From positions 1 to 33,710 of the forward strand of contig JANTHR010000015.1 in assembly GCA_024762315.1 (NCBI GenBank): DNA of 33,710 nucleotides, in the 5' to 3' direction. This document shows, piece after piece, positions 8,130 to 17,250 of this stretch. The notes beneath the pieces were generated by a model. It saw only the letters and a list, made by a program, of their open reading frames with translations, did not search any database and had not been told where the DNA came from. Position 1 is the first letter of the stretch. Each line of letters begins with the position of its first letter. The translations under genes were made by a program, and so were the position numbers. The stretch comes from Sulfurovum sp. Its GTDB lineage: Bacteria; Campylobacterota; Campylobacteria; Campylobacterales; Sulfurovaceae.

Positions 8130-8179
8130 TATAGCTAAAATATTATCTATAATCAAGACTGTCAAAATATAGCTATATT
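8130..8179 (-). promoter_or_regulatory. Probable promoter and operator pair of the hipB-rhuM-AAA-hipA unit
   Basis: On the minus strand TTGACA (8160-8165) is followed after 17 bases by TATTTT (8137-8142), with an overlapping TAATAT at shorter spacing. TATAGCTA occurs at 8130-8137 and again at 8168-8175 within a perfect 14-base palindrome (8166-8179). The copies flank the promoter about 39 bp apart, a layout suited to autorepression by the HipB-like protein. Confidence 0.5.
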
Positions 8180-8198
8180 AGGATAACTTTTATCTCTC

Positions 8199-8280
8199 GT
8201 AGGGTGTTGTCCCATGACAACACCTTTTTCAATATTGTATTCATTCTAGCTTTTGGTGTTGTAAGGGTACAACACCCTAC
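8199..8280. repeat. REP-like inverted pair, copy A
   Basis: Two hairpins with GTAG feet pointing outward. The left unit is GTAGGGTGTTGT, a short loop, then ACAACACC (8199-8224). The right unit is GGTGTTGT, loop, ACAACACCCTAC (8255-8280). The whole 82 bp has perfect 12-base terminal inverted repeats. A GTAG tetranucleotide beside a hairpin is the layout of REP sequences moved by RAYT (TnpA-REP) enzymes. It fills the gap between the rdgB stop and the hip promoter. Confidence 0.85.
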
Positions 8281-8282
8281 CA

Positions 8283-8873
8283 TTATTTTGTCCGTAACAT
8301 ATTAATGATAGGCTTCGCCAACGCAAGCGCCTTCCCTCGATGGGAAATCGCTGACTTCACATCATCATCCAACTCGCCTAAAGTCTTGTCAAATCCGGCA
8401 GGGATGAATACAGGATCATACCCGAATCCTTTGTCTCCTCTAGCCTCATCTATGACTTCACCATACATCCAGCCATGCACCACATACTCACCATATTTAC
8501 TGACAATAGCGATGGCTGCCGTATAATATGCCGGTGTAGACTTTAGACCCTTTTGCTTTACTGCTTCAATAAGTTTATAAAGATTATCTTTATCTGTAGC
8601 GTTTTCACCGGCATAACGTGCAGAGTAGATGCCCGGTGTACCACCCAGAACAGGCAGGGATATACCGCTGTCATCTGCAATAACCAGGTAATCATCTCCT
8701 AATTTTTCATAAATAGTACGTGCTTTAATAAGCGCATTGGCTGCAAATGTATCGCCATCCTCGATAACCTCAAACTCACCCAGAAGATCAGAAAAAGCAA
8801 CCACTTCATCTTGACACATCTGCTTAAATTCACGTAATTTACCTTTATTGCCTGTTGCTAGGACTAATTTCAT
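8283..8873 (-). CDS. rdgB: dITP/XTP pyrophosphatase (RdgB/HAM1 family)
   Basis: 196 residues, full length. It opens with [14 protein letters not shown], the substrate-binding S/TxxxxK start of the family. [14 protein letters not shown] and [24 protein letters not shown] contain the metal and base-recognition residues, and GFGYDPVF and SHRGKAL complete the set. The enzyme hydrolyses non-canonical purine triphosphates (ITP, dITP, XTP) to monophosphates, keeping them out of DNA and RNA. The stop is 2 bases from the REP-like pair. It is divergent from the MFS gene with 70 bases between starts. Confidence 0.95.
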   Translation of the reverse strand: MKLVLATGNKGKLREFKQMCQDEVVAFSDLLGEFEVIEDGDTFAANALIKARTIYEKLGDDYLVIADDSGISLPVLGGTPGIYSARYAGENATDKDNLYKLIEAVKQKGLKSTPAYYTAAIAIVSKYGEYVVHGWMYGEVIDEARGDKGFGYDPVFIPAGFDKTLGELDDDVKSAISHRGKALALAKPIINMLRTK

Positions 8874-8943
8874 AAATCTTTAACCTCTTATTTACTTTTT
8901 AGGAATATAATGGGACAAATTTTATCGTATTAAAGGTATTACC

Positions 8944-10275
8944 ATGATTAAACAGATCATGCCTCTGAGTCTCATCGTTGCATTGAGATTTTTCGGACTT
9001 TTCATCGTCCTCCCTGTTCTTTCCATCTATGCACTTGAAATGAAAGGTGCTACTCCCTTCCTCGCCGGTCTTGTTGTGGGTGGCTATGCCCTGACACAGG
9101 CAGCTTTCCAAGTACCTTTTGGACTTATGAGTGACAAAATAGGTCGTAAAAAAACGTTGCTGTTTGGGTTATTGGTCTTTATTGCCGGTTCAGTCATGGC
9201 TGCAGTGAGCGACAACATCTATATGCTTCTTGTCGGTCGTTTTTTACAAGGTGCCGGAGCTATTGGTTCAGTTGTCTCTGCAATGATCGCCGACCTGGTA
9301 AGAGAAGAAGAACGTGCCCATGCCATGGCCATCATGGGAGGAACCATCGCACTGAGTTTTGCTGCAGCAATGATCGTTGCCCCTATAGTCGGCGGGTACT
9401 GGGGGATAGACAAACTCTTTTGGCTTACTGCCATCCTCTCGGTTATGGCAATAGGTATTCTGTTTACTGCTGTACCGAAACCTCCCAAGATCGTTCACAG
9501 CTATGCAGAGGAAGAATCCAAAATGCTGGATGTCTTTAAGGACAAGTCCCTTACCCGTATGTACATTACTTTCCTTTTCCACTCTTCCATTATGACCATG
9601 GCATTCTTCATCATCCCCCTTGTCATGACACAAAGTCTGGACGAAGGCGGTTTTGGCTGGGCTAAAGCCGAACTCTGGAAGGTCTACCTTCCTGCTATGG
9701 TCTTTGGACTTGTCTCCATGGGACCCGCTGCGGTATTTGGAGAGAAATACGGTAAAGGCAGAGAAGTTTTCATGATCTCTGTTGCCATTATCTTTTTAGG
9801 CTTCATCGCTATGGGATTTGCAACAACTCCCTGGGTGTTCATTGTCGGCGTGGTCTTTTTCTTCATAGGTTTCAATATGTTTGAGCCTCTTTTACAAAGC
9901 TTTGTGGCCAAATTTGCTAAAGTACACCAAAAAGGTGCAGCGCTTGGTGTAGCCAACACTTTTGCTTATATAGGTATCTTTTTAGGAGGGCTTCTGGCAG
10001 GGTATCTCATGCAGCATTTTGGCAGAGGTACACTTGCCATCGTTGTAGCAATTATCTCCATAGCATGGTTCATCTGGGTAGCAACTATGCCTAACCCTAA
10101 CAACAGAGGAAATGTTTACCTGCCGCTCGATATTTTTGACAGAGAAAAAGTAGCTGCATTAACGGATCATGAAGCCATTGTTGAAAGCTATGTGAACGAA
10201 ACAGAGAATATTGCTGTTGTAAAATATGAGAAAGATCTGATTGATGAAGATGAAGTAAGAGGCTTGCTGAGTTAA
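8944..10275 (+). CDS. YajR-like major facilitator superfamily exporter
   Basis: 443 residues with about 12 hydrophobic segments up to about residue 385, so an inner-membrane protein. Motif A GLMSDKIGRKK follows TM2, and RFLQGAGAIGSVVSAMIADLV lies in TM4. After the last TM a soluble tail of about 55 residues (ALTDHEAIVESYVNETENIA onward) resembles the small ferredoxin-like YAM domain of E. coli YajR, which has similar total length. Drug:proton antiport (DHA1) is the family expectation; the substrate is unknown. The start has AAAGG 8 bases upstream and a TATAAT at 8906-8911. Probably transcribed alone, ending before the hairpin at 10392. Confidence 0.85.
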   Translation: MIKQIMPLSLIVALRFFGLFIVLPVLSIYALEMKGATPFLAGLVVGGYALTQAAFQVPFGLMSDKIGRKKTLLFGLLVFIAGSVMAAVSDNIYMLLVGRFLQGAGAIGSVVSAMIADLVREEERAHAMAIMGGTIALSFAAAMIVAPIVGGYWGIDKLFWLTAILSVMAIGILFTAVPKPPKIVHSYAEEESKMLDVFKDKSLTRMYITFLFHSSIMTMAFFIIPLVMTQSLDEGGFGWAKAELWKVYLPAMVFGLVSMGPAAVFGEKYGKGREVFMISVAIIFLGFIAMGFATTPWVFIVGVVFFFIGFNMFEPLLQSFVAKFAKVHQKGAALGVANTFAYIGIFLGGLLAGYLMQHFGRGTLAIVVAIISIAWFIWVATMPNPNNRGNVYLPLDIFDREKVAALTDHEAIVESYVNETENIAVVKYEKDLIDEDEVRGLLS

Positions 10276-10391
10276 TGGTCGGCGACATGAAAATATGAAA
10301 GCACAGGGTAAATGCAATACCGGTAAATAAAAAATGAAATAATAGCCATGGTTTAAAAATATCCCATGGTCATTTTTAACTCTCCTTGTCA

Positions 10392-10421
10392 GGCAGCCCA
10401 AGTGAATTGGACTGCCGTTTT
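10392..10421 (+). terminator. Terminator-like hairpin after the MFS gene
   Basis: GGCAG-CCAA pairs with TTGG-CTGCC around a short loop, followed by GTTTT. It is 117 bases after the MFS stop and upstream of the copper ATPase promoter region (TATAAT at 10492-10497). Confidence 0.5.
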
Positions 10422-10531
10422 CCCAATCAAACACATCACTTTTTGCGGATTTAGGCTATGCAGAATACACACTCTATACACACTATCATACTATAATGAT
10501 CATCATAAGAATACCTTAGAAAGGATCCAGG

Positions 10532-12892
10532 ATGAAGGCAACTATAAAAGATCCCGTTTGCGGAATGGATGTCACTGCCGATTCCGAATTTAACCTAAGC
10601 TATGAAGGTCAAACCTACTATTTCTGTTCCGAGAGCTGTCAGCATAAATTCGATGCCGATCCTCAGAGTTATATACATAGACATGAAGAGGCAGAATGTT
10701 CTACCTGCCGTCCTCAGTTTTCAGAGGAGCATCCGCATGATCATACACATGAAAAAAGAACAGAGGTGAACGCCGATGCCATCTACACCTGTCCAATGCA
10801 TCCCGAGATCCGGCAGGAGGGTCCGGGGAACTGCCCTATTTGCGGTATGGCACTTGAACCTGTAGTAGTACAGTCAGAGGAAGCTGAGAACGAAGAACTG
10901 ATCGATATGACACGCAGATTCAAGGTAAGTACGCTGCTGGCACTGCCTGTATTCATTTTGGCTATGGTAGCCGACCTTGCTCCTGACCTGATACCCTCAT
11001 GGCTATCCATGTCCATGGTACAGTGGATCGAGTTCGCACTGGCAACACCAGTGGTACTTTGGGGCGGATGGCCTTTCTTTATCAGGGGCTACCAGTCAGT
11101 CAGAACATGGAACCTCAATATGTTCACCCTTATTTCTATGGGAGTAGGTGCAGCATGGCTCTACAGTATGGTCGCACTGTTTTTTCCTCATATTTTTCCA
11201 CCCAAAATGCAGTTTGAAGGTGGACTGGTGCATGTCTATTTTGAAGCGGCAGCGGTCATTGTGGCACTGGTGCTTTTGGGACAGGTGCTTGAACTGCGTG
11301 CCCGTTCCCAGACCAACACTGCCATACAGGCACTGCTAGGGCTCGCACCCAATACGGCACGTATCGTCAGAGAAGATGGAAGCGAAGAGGATATTGCACT
11401 TGAATCGGTCAAAGTAGGCGATATTCTGCGTATCCGTCCGGGGGATAAGATACCGGTTGACGGTGTCGTGCGTGAGGGTGAAAGCAACATTGATGAGTCC
11501 ATGGTCACGGGAGAGCCAGTCGCAGTACCCAAAAAAGCGGGAGACACAGTGATCGGTGCAACGGTCAATGCAACTGGTTCTCTGCTGATAGAAGCACAGA
11601 AGGTCGGCGCCGATACCCTGCTGTCACAGATCGTCAACATGGTAGCGCAGGCACAACGATCACGTGCACCTATTCAGAAACTGGCTGATGTCGTCTCAAG
11701 CTACTTTGTACCCATCGTGGTACTTGTAGCAGTGTTTGCCTTCATCGGATGGTACTTCTGGGGGCCCGAACCCCGTCTGGCCTATGCCGTTATCTCTGCT
11801 GTAGCGGTACTCATCATCGCCTGCCCCTGTGCACTTGGACTTGCCACACCCGTTTCCATTATGGTTGGTACGGGAAAAGGTGCCACCATGGGTGTGCTCA
11901 TCAAAAATGCGGAAGCATTGGAGATACTTGAAAAAGTAGATACGCTGGTGGTTGACAAGACCGGTACACTCACAGAGGGTGCACCCAAACTGGTCACTGT
12001 CGAAGTACTTGAAGGGGTTGATGAAGAGACACTGCTAAGGGCCGTTGCCACACTGGAGCGGTCGAGTGAACACCCTTTGGCTGAAGCCATTGTCGAGGGT
12101 GCCGAAGCCAGAGGCTTAAAACTCGGTAAAACAGACAACTTCAATTCTGTCACCGGAGAAGGTGCAACAGGTGATGTGGACGGGATGACAGTTGCCATAG
12201 GCAACTACAAACTCTTTGAAAGCCTCGGCATCCATGCGGGGGAACTTCCTGCTTTATCCGAGCAGTACCGACAAGAGGGACAGACCGTGATGCTCATAGC
12301 GCTTGACGGCAAGGCAGCCGGTATATTGGGCGTCATGGACCCGATCAAAGAAAGTACGGCTGATGCGATAGAGGCACTCCACAAAGAGGGCATAGAGATC
12401 GTGATGCTGACCGGTGACAATGAGATCACTGCCAAAGCAGTCGCTGCAAAACTTCATATAGACAGAGTACAGGCAGAAGTCTCTCCCGAAGAGAAATCGA
12501 AAGTAGTACAGGCACTCCAGAAAGAAGGCAGGCATGTTGCCATGGCCGGCGATGGCGTCAACGATGCCCCTGCTCTCGCCCAGGCACATGTGGGCATTGC
12601 CATGGGTACGGGTACGGATGTGGCGATGGAGAGTGCCGGCGTGACACTTGTCAAAGGAGATCTGACAGGTATCGTCAGAGCCATAAGACTCAGCCGTTCT
12701 ACGATGAAAAATATACGGCAGAACCTCTTCTTCGCCTTTATCTATAATTCCCTGGGGGTACCGGTCGCAGCAGGTGTACTCTACCCTTTCTTTGGTATAC
12801 TGCTCTCGCCCGTTATTGCAGCGGCAGCCATGAGTTTCTCGTCTGTTTCAGTCATCAGCAATTCACTGCGGCTTAAAAATGTAAAATTATAG
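10532..12892 (+). CDS. copA: Copper-transporting P1B-type ATPase with N-terminal YHS domain
   Basis: 786 residues. A YHS domain (4-50: [19 protein letters not shown]) and a heavy-metal-binding segment ([21 protein letters not shown], about 88-112) replace the usual HMA domains. The membrane CPC site [12 protein letters not shown] has its Cys pair at 431 and 433. Catalytic parts: TGEP actuator loop, DKTGTLT (phosphorylated Asp475), SEHPLAEAI with the P1B His-Pro, and GDGVNDAP near 673. The last TM pair carries [12 protein letters not shown], matching the Met/Ser site of Cu(I) exporters (P1B-1). It should pump Cu(I) out of the cytoplasm. GGATCC-AGG precedes the ATG. No CueR- or CsoR-type gene is adjacent, so control is elsewhere. 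Confidence 0.95.
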   Translation: MKATIKDPVCGMDVTADSEFNLSYEGQTYYFCSESCQHKFDADPQSYIHRHEEAECSTCRPQFSEEHPHDHTHEKRTEVNADAIYTCPMHPEIRQEGPGNCPICGMALEPVVVQSEEAENEELIDMTRRFKVSTLLALPVFILAMVADLAPDLIPSWLSMSMVQWIEFALATPVVLWGGWPFFIRGYQSVRTWNLNMFTLISMGVGAAWLYSMVALFFPHIFPPKMQFEGGLVHVYFEAAAVIVALVLLGQVLELRARSQTNTAIQALLGLAPNTARIVREDGSEEDIALESVKVGDILRIRPGDKIPVDGVVREGESNIDESMVTGEPVAVPKKAGDTVIGATVNATGSLLIEAQKVGADTLLSQIVNMVAQAQRSRAPIQKLADVVSSYFVPIVVLVAVFAFIGWYFWGPEPRLAYAVISAVAVLIIACPCALGLATPVSIMVGTGKGATMGVLIKNAEALEILEKVDTLVVDKTGTLTEGAPKLVTVEVLEGVDEETLLRAVATLERSSEHPLAEAIVEGAEARGLKLGKTDNFNSVTGEGATGDVDGMTVAIGNYKLFESLGIHAGELPALSEQYRQEGQTVMLIALDGKAAGILGVMDPIKESTADAIEALHKEGIEIVMLTGDNEITAKAVAAKLHIDRVQAEVSPEEKSKVVQALQKEGRHVAMAGDGVNDAPALAQAHVGIAMGTGTDVAMESAGVTLVKGDLTGIVRAIRLSRSTMKNIRQNLFFAFIYNSLGVPVAAGVLYPFFGILLSPVIAAAAMSFSSVSVISNSLRLKNVKL

Positions 12893-12983
12893 AGAACTGT
12901 ACAAAATTTTTTCTGTCAAGATATTGGTGGTCAAGTGAAATAAATGAATGTAAAGAATAGTAAGAAAATAACATATACTTAGA

Positions 12984-13061
12984 TGGTCGGAGTGACCGGA
13001 CTTGAACCGGCGACCTCTATCACCCCAAGATAGCACGCTAGCCAGACTGCGCCACACCCCG
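12984..13061 (-). tRNA. tRNA-Pro (anticodon GGG)
   Basis: Read on the minus strand: acceptor CGGGGTG pairs with CACTCCG, the anticodon stem CTATC/GATAG closes the loop TTGGGGT giving anticodon GGG, and the T-arm is CCGGTTCAAGTCCGG. CCA is encoded. C1-G72 and discriminator A fit tRNA-Pro. A TATAAT-like box lies 13 bases upstream at 13074-13079. Confidence 0.95.
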
Positions 13062-13158
13062 ATTGAGAGTAGAATTATAAACCATCTGCTCTTAATTAAT
13101 GTTTAGATATCTTCCCTTGCTACGCCTCTGTGAGGTGTAACGAGAGAGAAAGTTGCAT

Positions 13159-15141
13159 TTAGAGCTTACACTCTCCAAGATCTACTTCTTTATACTCCAC
13201 ATTCATCAGTTTACATGCACGCTTCATAATGCCCTCTTTAGTAAATCCAAATTTCTCGAACAATTGATCTGCCGGTGCCGATGCTCCAAATGTTTCCATA
13301 CCCAGTACATCATCCGCATATCTGTAAAATTCTGTAGCTGTGGCTGCTTCGACTGCCAACACTTTTGTATTTGGGTCAACTACTGTTGCTTTATACTCTG
13401 CATCTTGTTCATTGAAGAGGTCAAGACACGGCACAGAGACAACATTACAGATGATGCCAAGTGGTGCCAGGTAACATGCAGCTTTCAGACAAGGCATAAG
13501 TTCTGAACCCGAAGCCATAAGTGTGAAGTTTGCATTGGTACGTTTTTTAACAATGTATGCCCCCTTGCTTACTTCACCAAAGTCCCTTTTTGGTTTAAGT
13601 GTTTTAAGTTTCTGGCGGCTCAGCACAAAACCGTGTGGTGCCTGCATCTCCAACGCAGTTCTCCACGCTTCTACATTTTCAGTCGCATCTGCCGGTCTCC
13701 AGACATAGAAGTTCGGCAATGCTCTGAACTGGCTGATGTGTTCAATAGGCTCATGGGTAGGACCGTCTTCCCCTACACCGATACTGTCATGTGTCCAGAC
13801 AAAGAAGTTCTGAATCTTGGTCAACGCCGCAATACGTGCTGCAGGTTTAAGATAATCAGAGAAAACAAAAAAAGTCGCATTGAACGGCATAGTTGTTCCA
13901 TAAAGTGCCATAGCATTGGTAATAGCTGCCATGGAATGCTCTCTGATACCAAAGTGGATGTTTTTCCCTTTAGGGAAATCTCCCAACTCTTTGAGCTCTG
14001 TCTTGTTTGATGGCGCGAGGTCTGCTGAACCACCAAGGAATGACGGTACTGCTTTAGCAATGGCATTGAGGATCTTACCGTTAGAATCTCTTGTTGCTAC
14101 TTCTTTGTCATTAGAGAAGTCCGGGAATTCAATCGCAGAGAAATCCCTCTCTAGCAGTCTGTTCAGTGCCTCATTCTGTTCTATTAGCGGTGCCTCTTTT
14201 TGTCTATGGATCCACTCTTTTTCTGCCAATTCACCCTCTTCCAATGCACATCCGAATCTTATGAGGACATCTTCAGGGATATGGAATGTTTCATCCGGGT
14301 CAAACCCTTCTTTGGCTTTAGACTCAGCAATGATCTTTTCCCCAAGAGGTGAACCATGCGTATGATGTGTTCCTTCCAATTCACCTGCCCCTCTGCCGAT
14401 GATGGTGTTAGCGATAATGATCGTTGGCTTTGTTGCTGCTTTCACCTCGTTCAATGCTTTATCGATCTCATCATAACAATGTCCATTGATCTTAAGTACA
14501 TTCCAGTTCTGTGCTTCAAAACGTTTTGCTACATCTTCACTCCAGGCAATATTTGTATCCCCTTCAATAGTGATCTCATTAGAATCATAAATAAGCACAA
14601 GATCTTTTAGTCCAAGGTGTCCAGCCAAAGCACATGCCTCATAGCTGATACCTTCTTGCAGGTCACCATCACCGCAAAGACAGTAGACCTTATGATCGAT
14701 AAGCTCACAGGTCTCGGAATTTACCTGTTCTTTGGTAAAAGCTTCAGCCATGGCAAATCCGACTGCATTGGCAACACCCTGCCCTAAAGGTCCTGTTGTG
14801 ATCTCTACGCCGTCGGTATGTCCATACTCCGGGTGACCCGGTGTCTTAGAGTCAAGCTGACGGAAATTCTTCAGATCATCCAAACTGACATCATAGCCCC
14901 AGAGGTGAAGCAGTGAATAGATGAGCCCTGTTCCATGTCCGCCGGAGAAGACCAGGCGGTCACGATTGAGCCATTTCGGATTTTTAGGATTATGCCTTAA
15001 ATGTTCGGAAAGAACTACTGCAATATCTGCAAGGCCCATGGGTGCACCCGGGTGTCCTGAGTTTGCTTTTTGTACCATATCTGCAGCTAAAAATCGAATG
15101 GTGTTTGCCATCTTCTTACGCATTGCGTTCTGCTCTGTCAT
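13159..15141 (-). CDS. tkt: Transketolase
   Basis: 660 residues, full length. The N-terminal thiamine-diphosphate domain has SGHPGAPMG, the GHGTGLIYSLLH and TTGPLGQGVANAVG stretches, and the TPP/metal motif GDGDLQEGISYEA near 155. The central Pyr domain has FGIREHSMAAI with the activating Glu and GVGEDGPTHEPIEH. It moves two-carbon ketol units in the pentose phosphate pathway and supplies erythrose-4-phosphate and ribose-5-phosphate; in a chemolithotroph this is the main sugar-interconversion route (inference). The ATG is 4 bases after the stop of the prenyl synthase gene, so they form an operon. Confidence 0.97.
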   Translation of the reverse strand: MTEQNAMRKKMANTIRFLAADMVQKANSGHPGAPMGLADIAVVLSEHLRHNPKNPKWLNRDRLVFSGGHGTGLIYSLLHLWGYDVSLDDLKNFRQLDSKTPGHPEYGHTDGVEITTGPLGQGVANAVGFAMAEAFTKEQVNSETCELIDHKVYCLCGDGDLQEGISYEACALAGHLGLKDLVLIYDSNEITIEGDTNIAWSEDVAKRFEAQNWNVLKINGHCYDEIDKALNEVKAATKPTIIIANTIIGRGAGELEGTHHTHGSPLGEKIIAESKAKEGFDPDETFHIPEDVLIRFGCALEEGELAEKEWIHRQKEAPLIEQNEALNRLLERDFSAIEFPDFSNDKEVATRDSNGKILNAIAKAVPSFLGGSADLAPSNKTELKELGDFPKGKNIHFGIREHSMAAITNAMALYGTTMPFNATFFVFSDYLKPAARIAALTKIQNFFVWTHDSIGVGEDGPTHEPIEHISQFRALPNFYVWRPADATENVEAWRTALEMQAPHGFVLSRQKLKTLKPKRDFGEVSKGAYIVKKRTNANFTLMASGSELMPCLKAACYLAPLGIICNVVSVPCLDLFNEQDAEYKATVVDPNTKVLAVEAATATEFYRYADDVLGMETFGASAPADQLFEKFGFTKEGIMKRACKLMNVEYKEVDLGECKL

Positions 15142-15145
15142 TAAA

Positions 15146-15997
15146 TTATCCTTTATGTCTATTGAGGTATTTTGTTATTAAGGGTTGTAAAGCTTTTTGC
15201 AGCTTCTCATCAAAGCATTCAAATCGTCTTTGTAAATCTTTTGCGAGTGCATCTGCCTGAGCGATAGCTGCATCCAGTCCTAAAAGATTAACAAAGCTAT
15301 TTTTATCAGCATCGTTACCTGTAGTTTTACCTGCTTCTTCTTCAGTTTGTGTCTCATCGATGATATCATCCTGTATCTGGAAAAGCAGCCCAAGATCGAT
15401 CCCGAAATCATAAAGTGCCTTTTGCACTTCAGGTTCAAGTCTTACGATCACTGCACCCATCTGCAGGCTTACTGCAATGAGTTTGGCCGTTTTGTTGATA
15501 TGCAGGGTTTTGATCTGTTCGATATCAAGCGGTTTGTTCTCAAAATAGCAGTCGATCGCCTGGCCAAGGACCATGCCCCTGCTGCCACCGTCACGCGCAA
15601 GCAGTTCTACCAGTTTGATCTTGACATCTTCTCGCAGCGGTGCTTTGGCTATGTGGTAAAAAGCATCCGAATTGAGTGCATCTCCCGCCAGTATGGCCGT
15701 TACCTCATCGTAACGCTTATGCAGTGTCTGGTGTCCGCGGCGGAGGTCGGCATCATCCATGGCAGGCAGATCATCATGGATAAGCGAGTAGGTATGGAAC
15801 ATTTCAAGTGCCATTGCAACAGGCAATGCAGAATTATAAAGCATAGGCTCATAGGCTTCTACAATATTTAAAAGCAACATAGGGCGAAAACGTTTCCCGC
15901 CAGCCTGAAGCATCACTCCGAGCGCATCCTCATACACAGGATGGAAGCTTGTGACCTGCGGTAAGTTTTCGTTGAGATATGTTTCAAATCTTTGCAT
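15146..15997 (-). CDS. ispA: Polyprenyl diphosphate synthase (farnesyl/geranylgeranyl type)
   Basis: 283 residues. The first Asp-rich motif DDLPAMDD (75-82, FARM) and the second QDDIID near 206 (SARM) coordinate the magnesium that binds allylic diphosphate. GGKRFRP (33-39) binds isopentenyl diphosphate. The family joins IPP to DMAPP/GPP to make C15 or C20 precursors for quinones and undecaprenol. Length and the two-residue insertion in the FARM fit bacterial FPP synthase (IspA), though chain length cannot be read safely. It is first of the ispA-tkt operon. The 59-base gap to the divergent 71-residue gene must hold both promoters. Confidence 0.9.
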   Translation of the reverse strand: MQRFETYLNENLPQVTSFHPVYEDALGVMLQAGGKRFRPMLLLNIVEAYEPMLYNSALPVAMALEMFHTYSLIHDDLPAMDDADLRRGHQTLHKRYDEVTAILAGDALNSDAFYHIAKAPLREDVKIKLVELLARDGGSRGMVLGQAIDCYFENKPLDIEQIKTLHINKTAKLIAVSLQMGAVIVRLEPEVQKALYDFGIDLGLLFQIQDDIIDETQTEEEAGKTTGNDADKNSFVNLLGLDAAIAQADALAKDLQRRFECFDEKLQKALQPLITKYLNRHKG

Positions 15998-16056
15998 CAG
16001 TTCTCTTGGATAAAAATTATTGATAAAATTATATCGAATTAGGATAAAATACTTCT

Positions 16057-16272
16057 ATGGAAAAGAAACAAAAACAAACAATTATCATCTGGCTTAAAAG
16101 AATACTGGGATTTACCGCCATCGGACTTTGGGTATTTGTCATTTTCGCCATCTCAAAATCCCCTGCACCGTTTATGGAACAAGCGCCCTATTGTATGGGA
16201 AGCACGATGCTTATCTTTGGCTTATTGACAGGCGCATTCAAGGGATTGGAATATTGGGAGAAGAATACATAA
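16057..16272 (+). CDS. Small two-TM membrane protein, unknown function
   Basis: 71 residues. A basic start (MEKKQKQ) is followed by two hydrophobic segments, about 8-28 (IIIWLKRILGFTAIGLWVF onward) and about 46-60 (GSTMLIFGLLTGAF), with a short CYS/Met-containing loop. This suggests a small inner-membrane protein with both ends inside. I recognise no family. The ribosome site is weak (AGGATAAAATACTTCT before ATG). It is divergent from ispA, and its stop is 5 bases before a REP-like pair. Coding is supported by clean hydrophobic patterning and the position between a promoter region and a repeat. Confidence 0.6.
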   Translation: MEKKQKQTIIIWLKRILGFTAIGLWVFVIFAISKSPAPFMEQAPYCMGSTMLIFGLLTGAFKGLEYWEKNT

Positions 16273-16277
16273 TTTGT

Positions 16278-16368
16278 GGTGTTGTAAGGGTACAACACCC
16301 TACGCTCTCATGTAATTTTACTTTATGCTACACTTTGCAACCGGTAGGGTGTTGTGCCTCACAACACC
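16278..16368. repeat. REP-like inverted pair, copy B (inside-out orientation)
   Basis: The units at 16278-16303 (GGTGTTGT, loop, ACAACACCCTAC) and 16343-16368 (GTAGGGTGTTGT-type, loop, ACAACACC) are the same hairpins as copy A, but the GTAG feet face each other. The single hairpin with its foot is thus the basic unit. It lies between two converging genes and could also act as a bidirectional terminator. Confidence 0.85.
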
Positions 16369-16379
16369 ATAAAACATGT

Positions 16380-16892
16380 TTAAACCTTACACTTCTTGGC
16401 AATAAATGCAATCTGCTCATCAAGCGTAAAATTTTCTACATCCACTACCACATCTGCCAATTTTCTATAGGCATTCTCTCGTTCTTTATAGAGTTTTTTA
16501 GCCTCTTTCTCTTTAGAGAACAGTGGTCTTTTTGCCAGTTTGGCTTCAGCATTCTTTGCTGTTTTAAGCCGGTTGTGTATCCACTCGAACGAAGCGTCAA
16601 GCAGAACTACCGTACCCAGTTTTTTAAGATTATTGACTTTGTAAAAGCCGCCACCGCATGAAATAAGTGTACCTTTGACACACTTTTCTATCCAGTCGGC
16701 AGTCTGCTGTTCGCAAGCCCTGAAATAAGCTTCACCTTTTTTCTCAAAGATCTTCTTTACTTCTTTGTTCTCTTTGGATTCTATAAGATCATCGGTATCT
16801 ATGTTGTATACATTGTATTTTTTAGCAAATGCACGAGCAGTCGTTCCCTTGCCTACACCCATAAACCCTATAAGTATAATATTTTTTTTCAC
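16380..16892 (-). CDS. aroK: Shikimate kinase
   Basis: 170 residues. P-loop GFMGVGKGTTA (9-19), DTDDLIE (shikimate-binding Asp), FRACE near 57-61 (the family's F-R-x-x-E) and SCGGGF are all present; AKRPLF carries the lid Arg. It phosphorylates shikimate at O3 with ATP, the fifth step of the chorismate pathway. The start is GTG with only a weak AGAAG upstream. A run of 7-base AT repeats lies between it and the preceding small gene at 16941, which is transcribed in the same direction. Confidence 0.93.
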   Translation of the reverse strand: MKKNIILIGFMGVGKGTTARAFAKKYNVYNIDTDDLIESKENKEVKKIFEKKGEAYFRACEQQTADWIEKCVKGTLISCGGGFYKVNNLKKLGTVVLLDASFEWIHNRLKTAKNAEAKLAKRPLFSKEKEAKKLYKERENAYRKLADVVVDVENFTLDEQIAFIAKKCKV

Positions 16893-16906
16893 AATACCAA
16901 CTTCTA

Positions 16907-16940
16907 ATTTTTAATTTTTAATTTTTAATTTTTAATTTTA
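16907..16940. repeat. AATTTTT heptamer tandem repeat
   Basis: About five copies of the 7-base unit AATTTTT lie between the aroK start (16892) and the stop of the upstream gene (16941). A slippage-prone tract this close to the aroK start could change expression; it might also just be AT-rich spacer. Confidence 0.8.
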
Positions 16941-17180
16941 TCACACCATATTATATCTATCGATAATTTTTCTTAGTCTCTTACGAAGTTTTTTAAGTGC
17001 ATCTGTCGCATCTACACCTTCCGCGATCAGTGACTCAAACTCATCAAATTGGATTTTAGCTACCCAGCCGATCTTGGTATGTTTTTTGATCCCGACAAAA
17101 CGCACCTCGCCAAAATGCTCTTTTGCAAGTCTATAAATACGTTCTATTCTCTCGTCTATCGTTTTTAAATTTTTACTCAT
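16941..17180 (-). CDS. Conserved-looking small basic protein, unknown function
   Basis: 79 residues, rich in Lys and Arg, with no membrane segment. Order: a helix (SKNLKTIDERIERIYRLAKE), a beta-like middle (VRFVGIKKH, GWVAKIQF) and a basic C-terminal helix (ATDALKKLRKRLRKII). The mix of a small sheet and a basic helix would suit nucleic acid or ribosome binding, but that is speculation. It is upstream of aroK on the same strand with 48 bases between, so co-transcription is likely. A divergent SDR gene starts 70 bases away. Confidence 0.65.
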   Translation of the reverse strand: MSKNLKTIDERIERIYRLAKEHFGEVRFVGIKKHTKIGWVAKIQFDEFESLIAEGVDATDALKKLRKRLRKIIDRYNMV

Positions 17181-17250
17181 GATTGTCCTTCATATACTAT
17201 AAATATTTTGGCATAATTATATCATAGTGTATTACAAAAAGGATTACATT

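Noticed and set aside
8102..8186. TTATCC and GGATAA on either side of the hip promoter, resembling E. coli HipB operator halves
   Set aside because: The halves are about 75 bases apart instead of 8, so they cannot form the known operator; the TATAGCTA pair is a better candidate.
8199..8280. CRISPR-like repeat arrangement from the recurring ACAACACC units
   Set aside because: Units are in inverted pairs, only two per site and dispersed over 25 kb, with no regular spacers and no cas genes.
10783..12684. Several long reading frames antisense to the copper ATPase
   Set aside because: They are shadows of a strongly coding strand: low-complexity Ser/Thr/Pro-rich translations, no ribosome sites and no recognisable domain.
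13121..13139. Hairpin TACGCCTC/GAGGTGTA after transketolase as a terminator
   Set aside because: It has a mismatch in the stem and no T-run in the direction of transcription.
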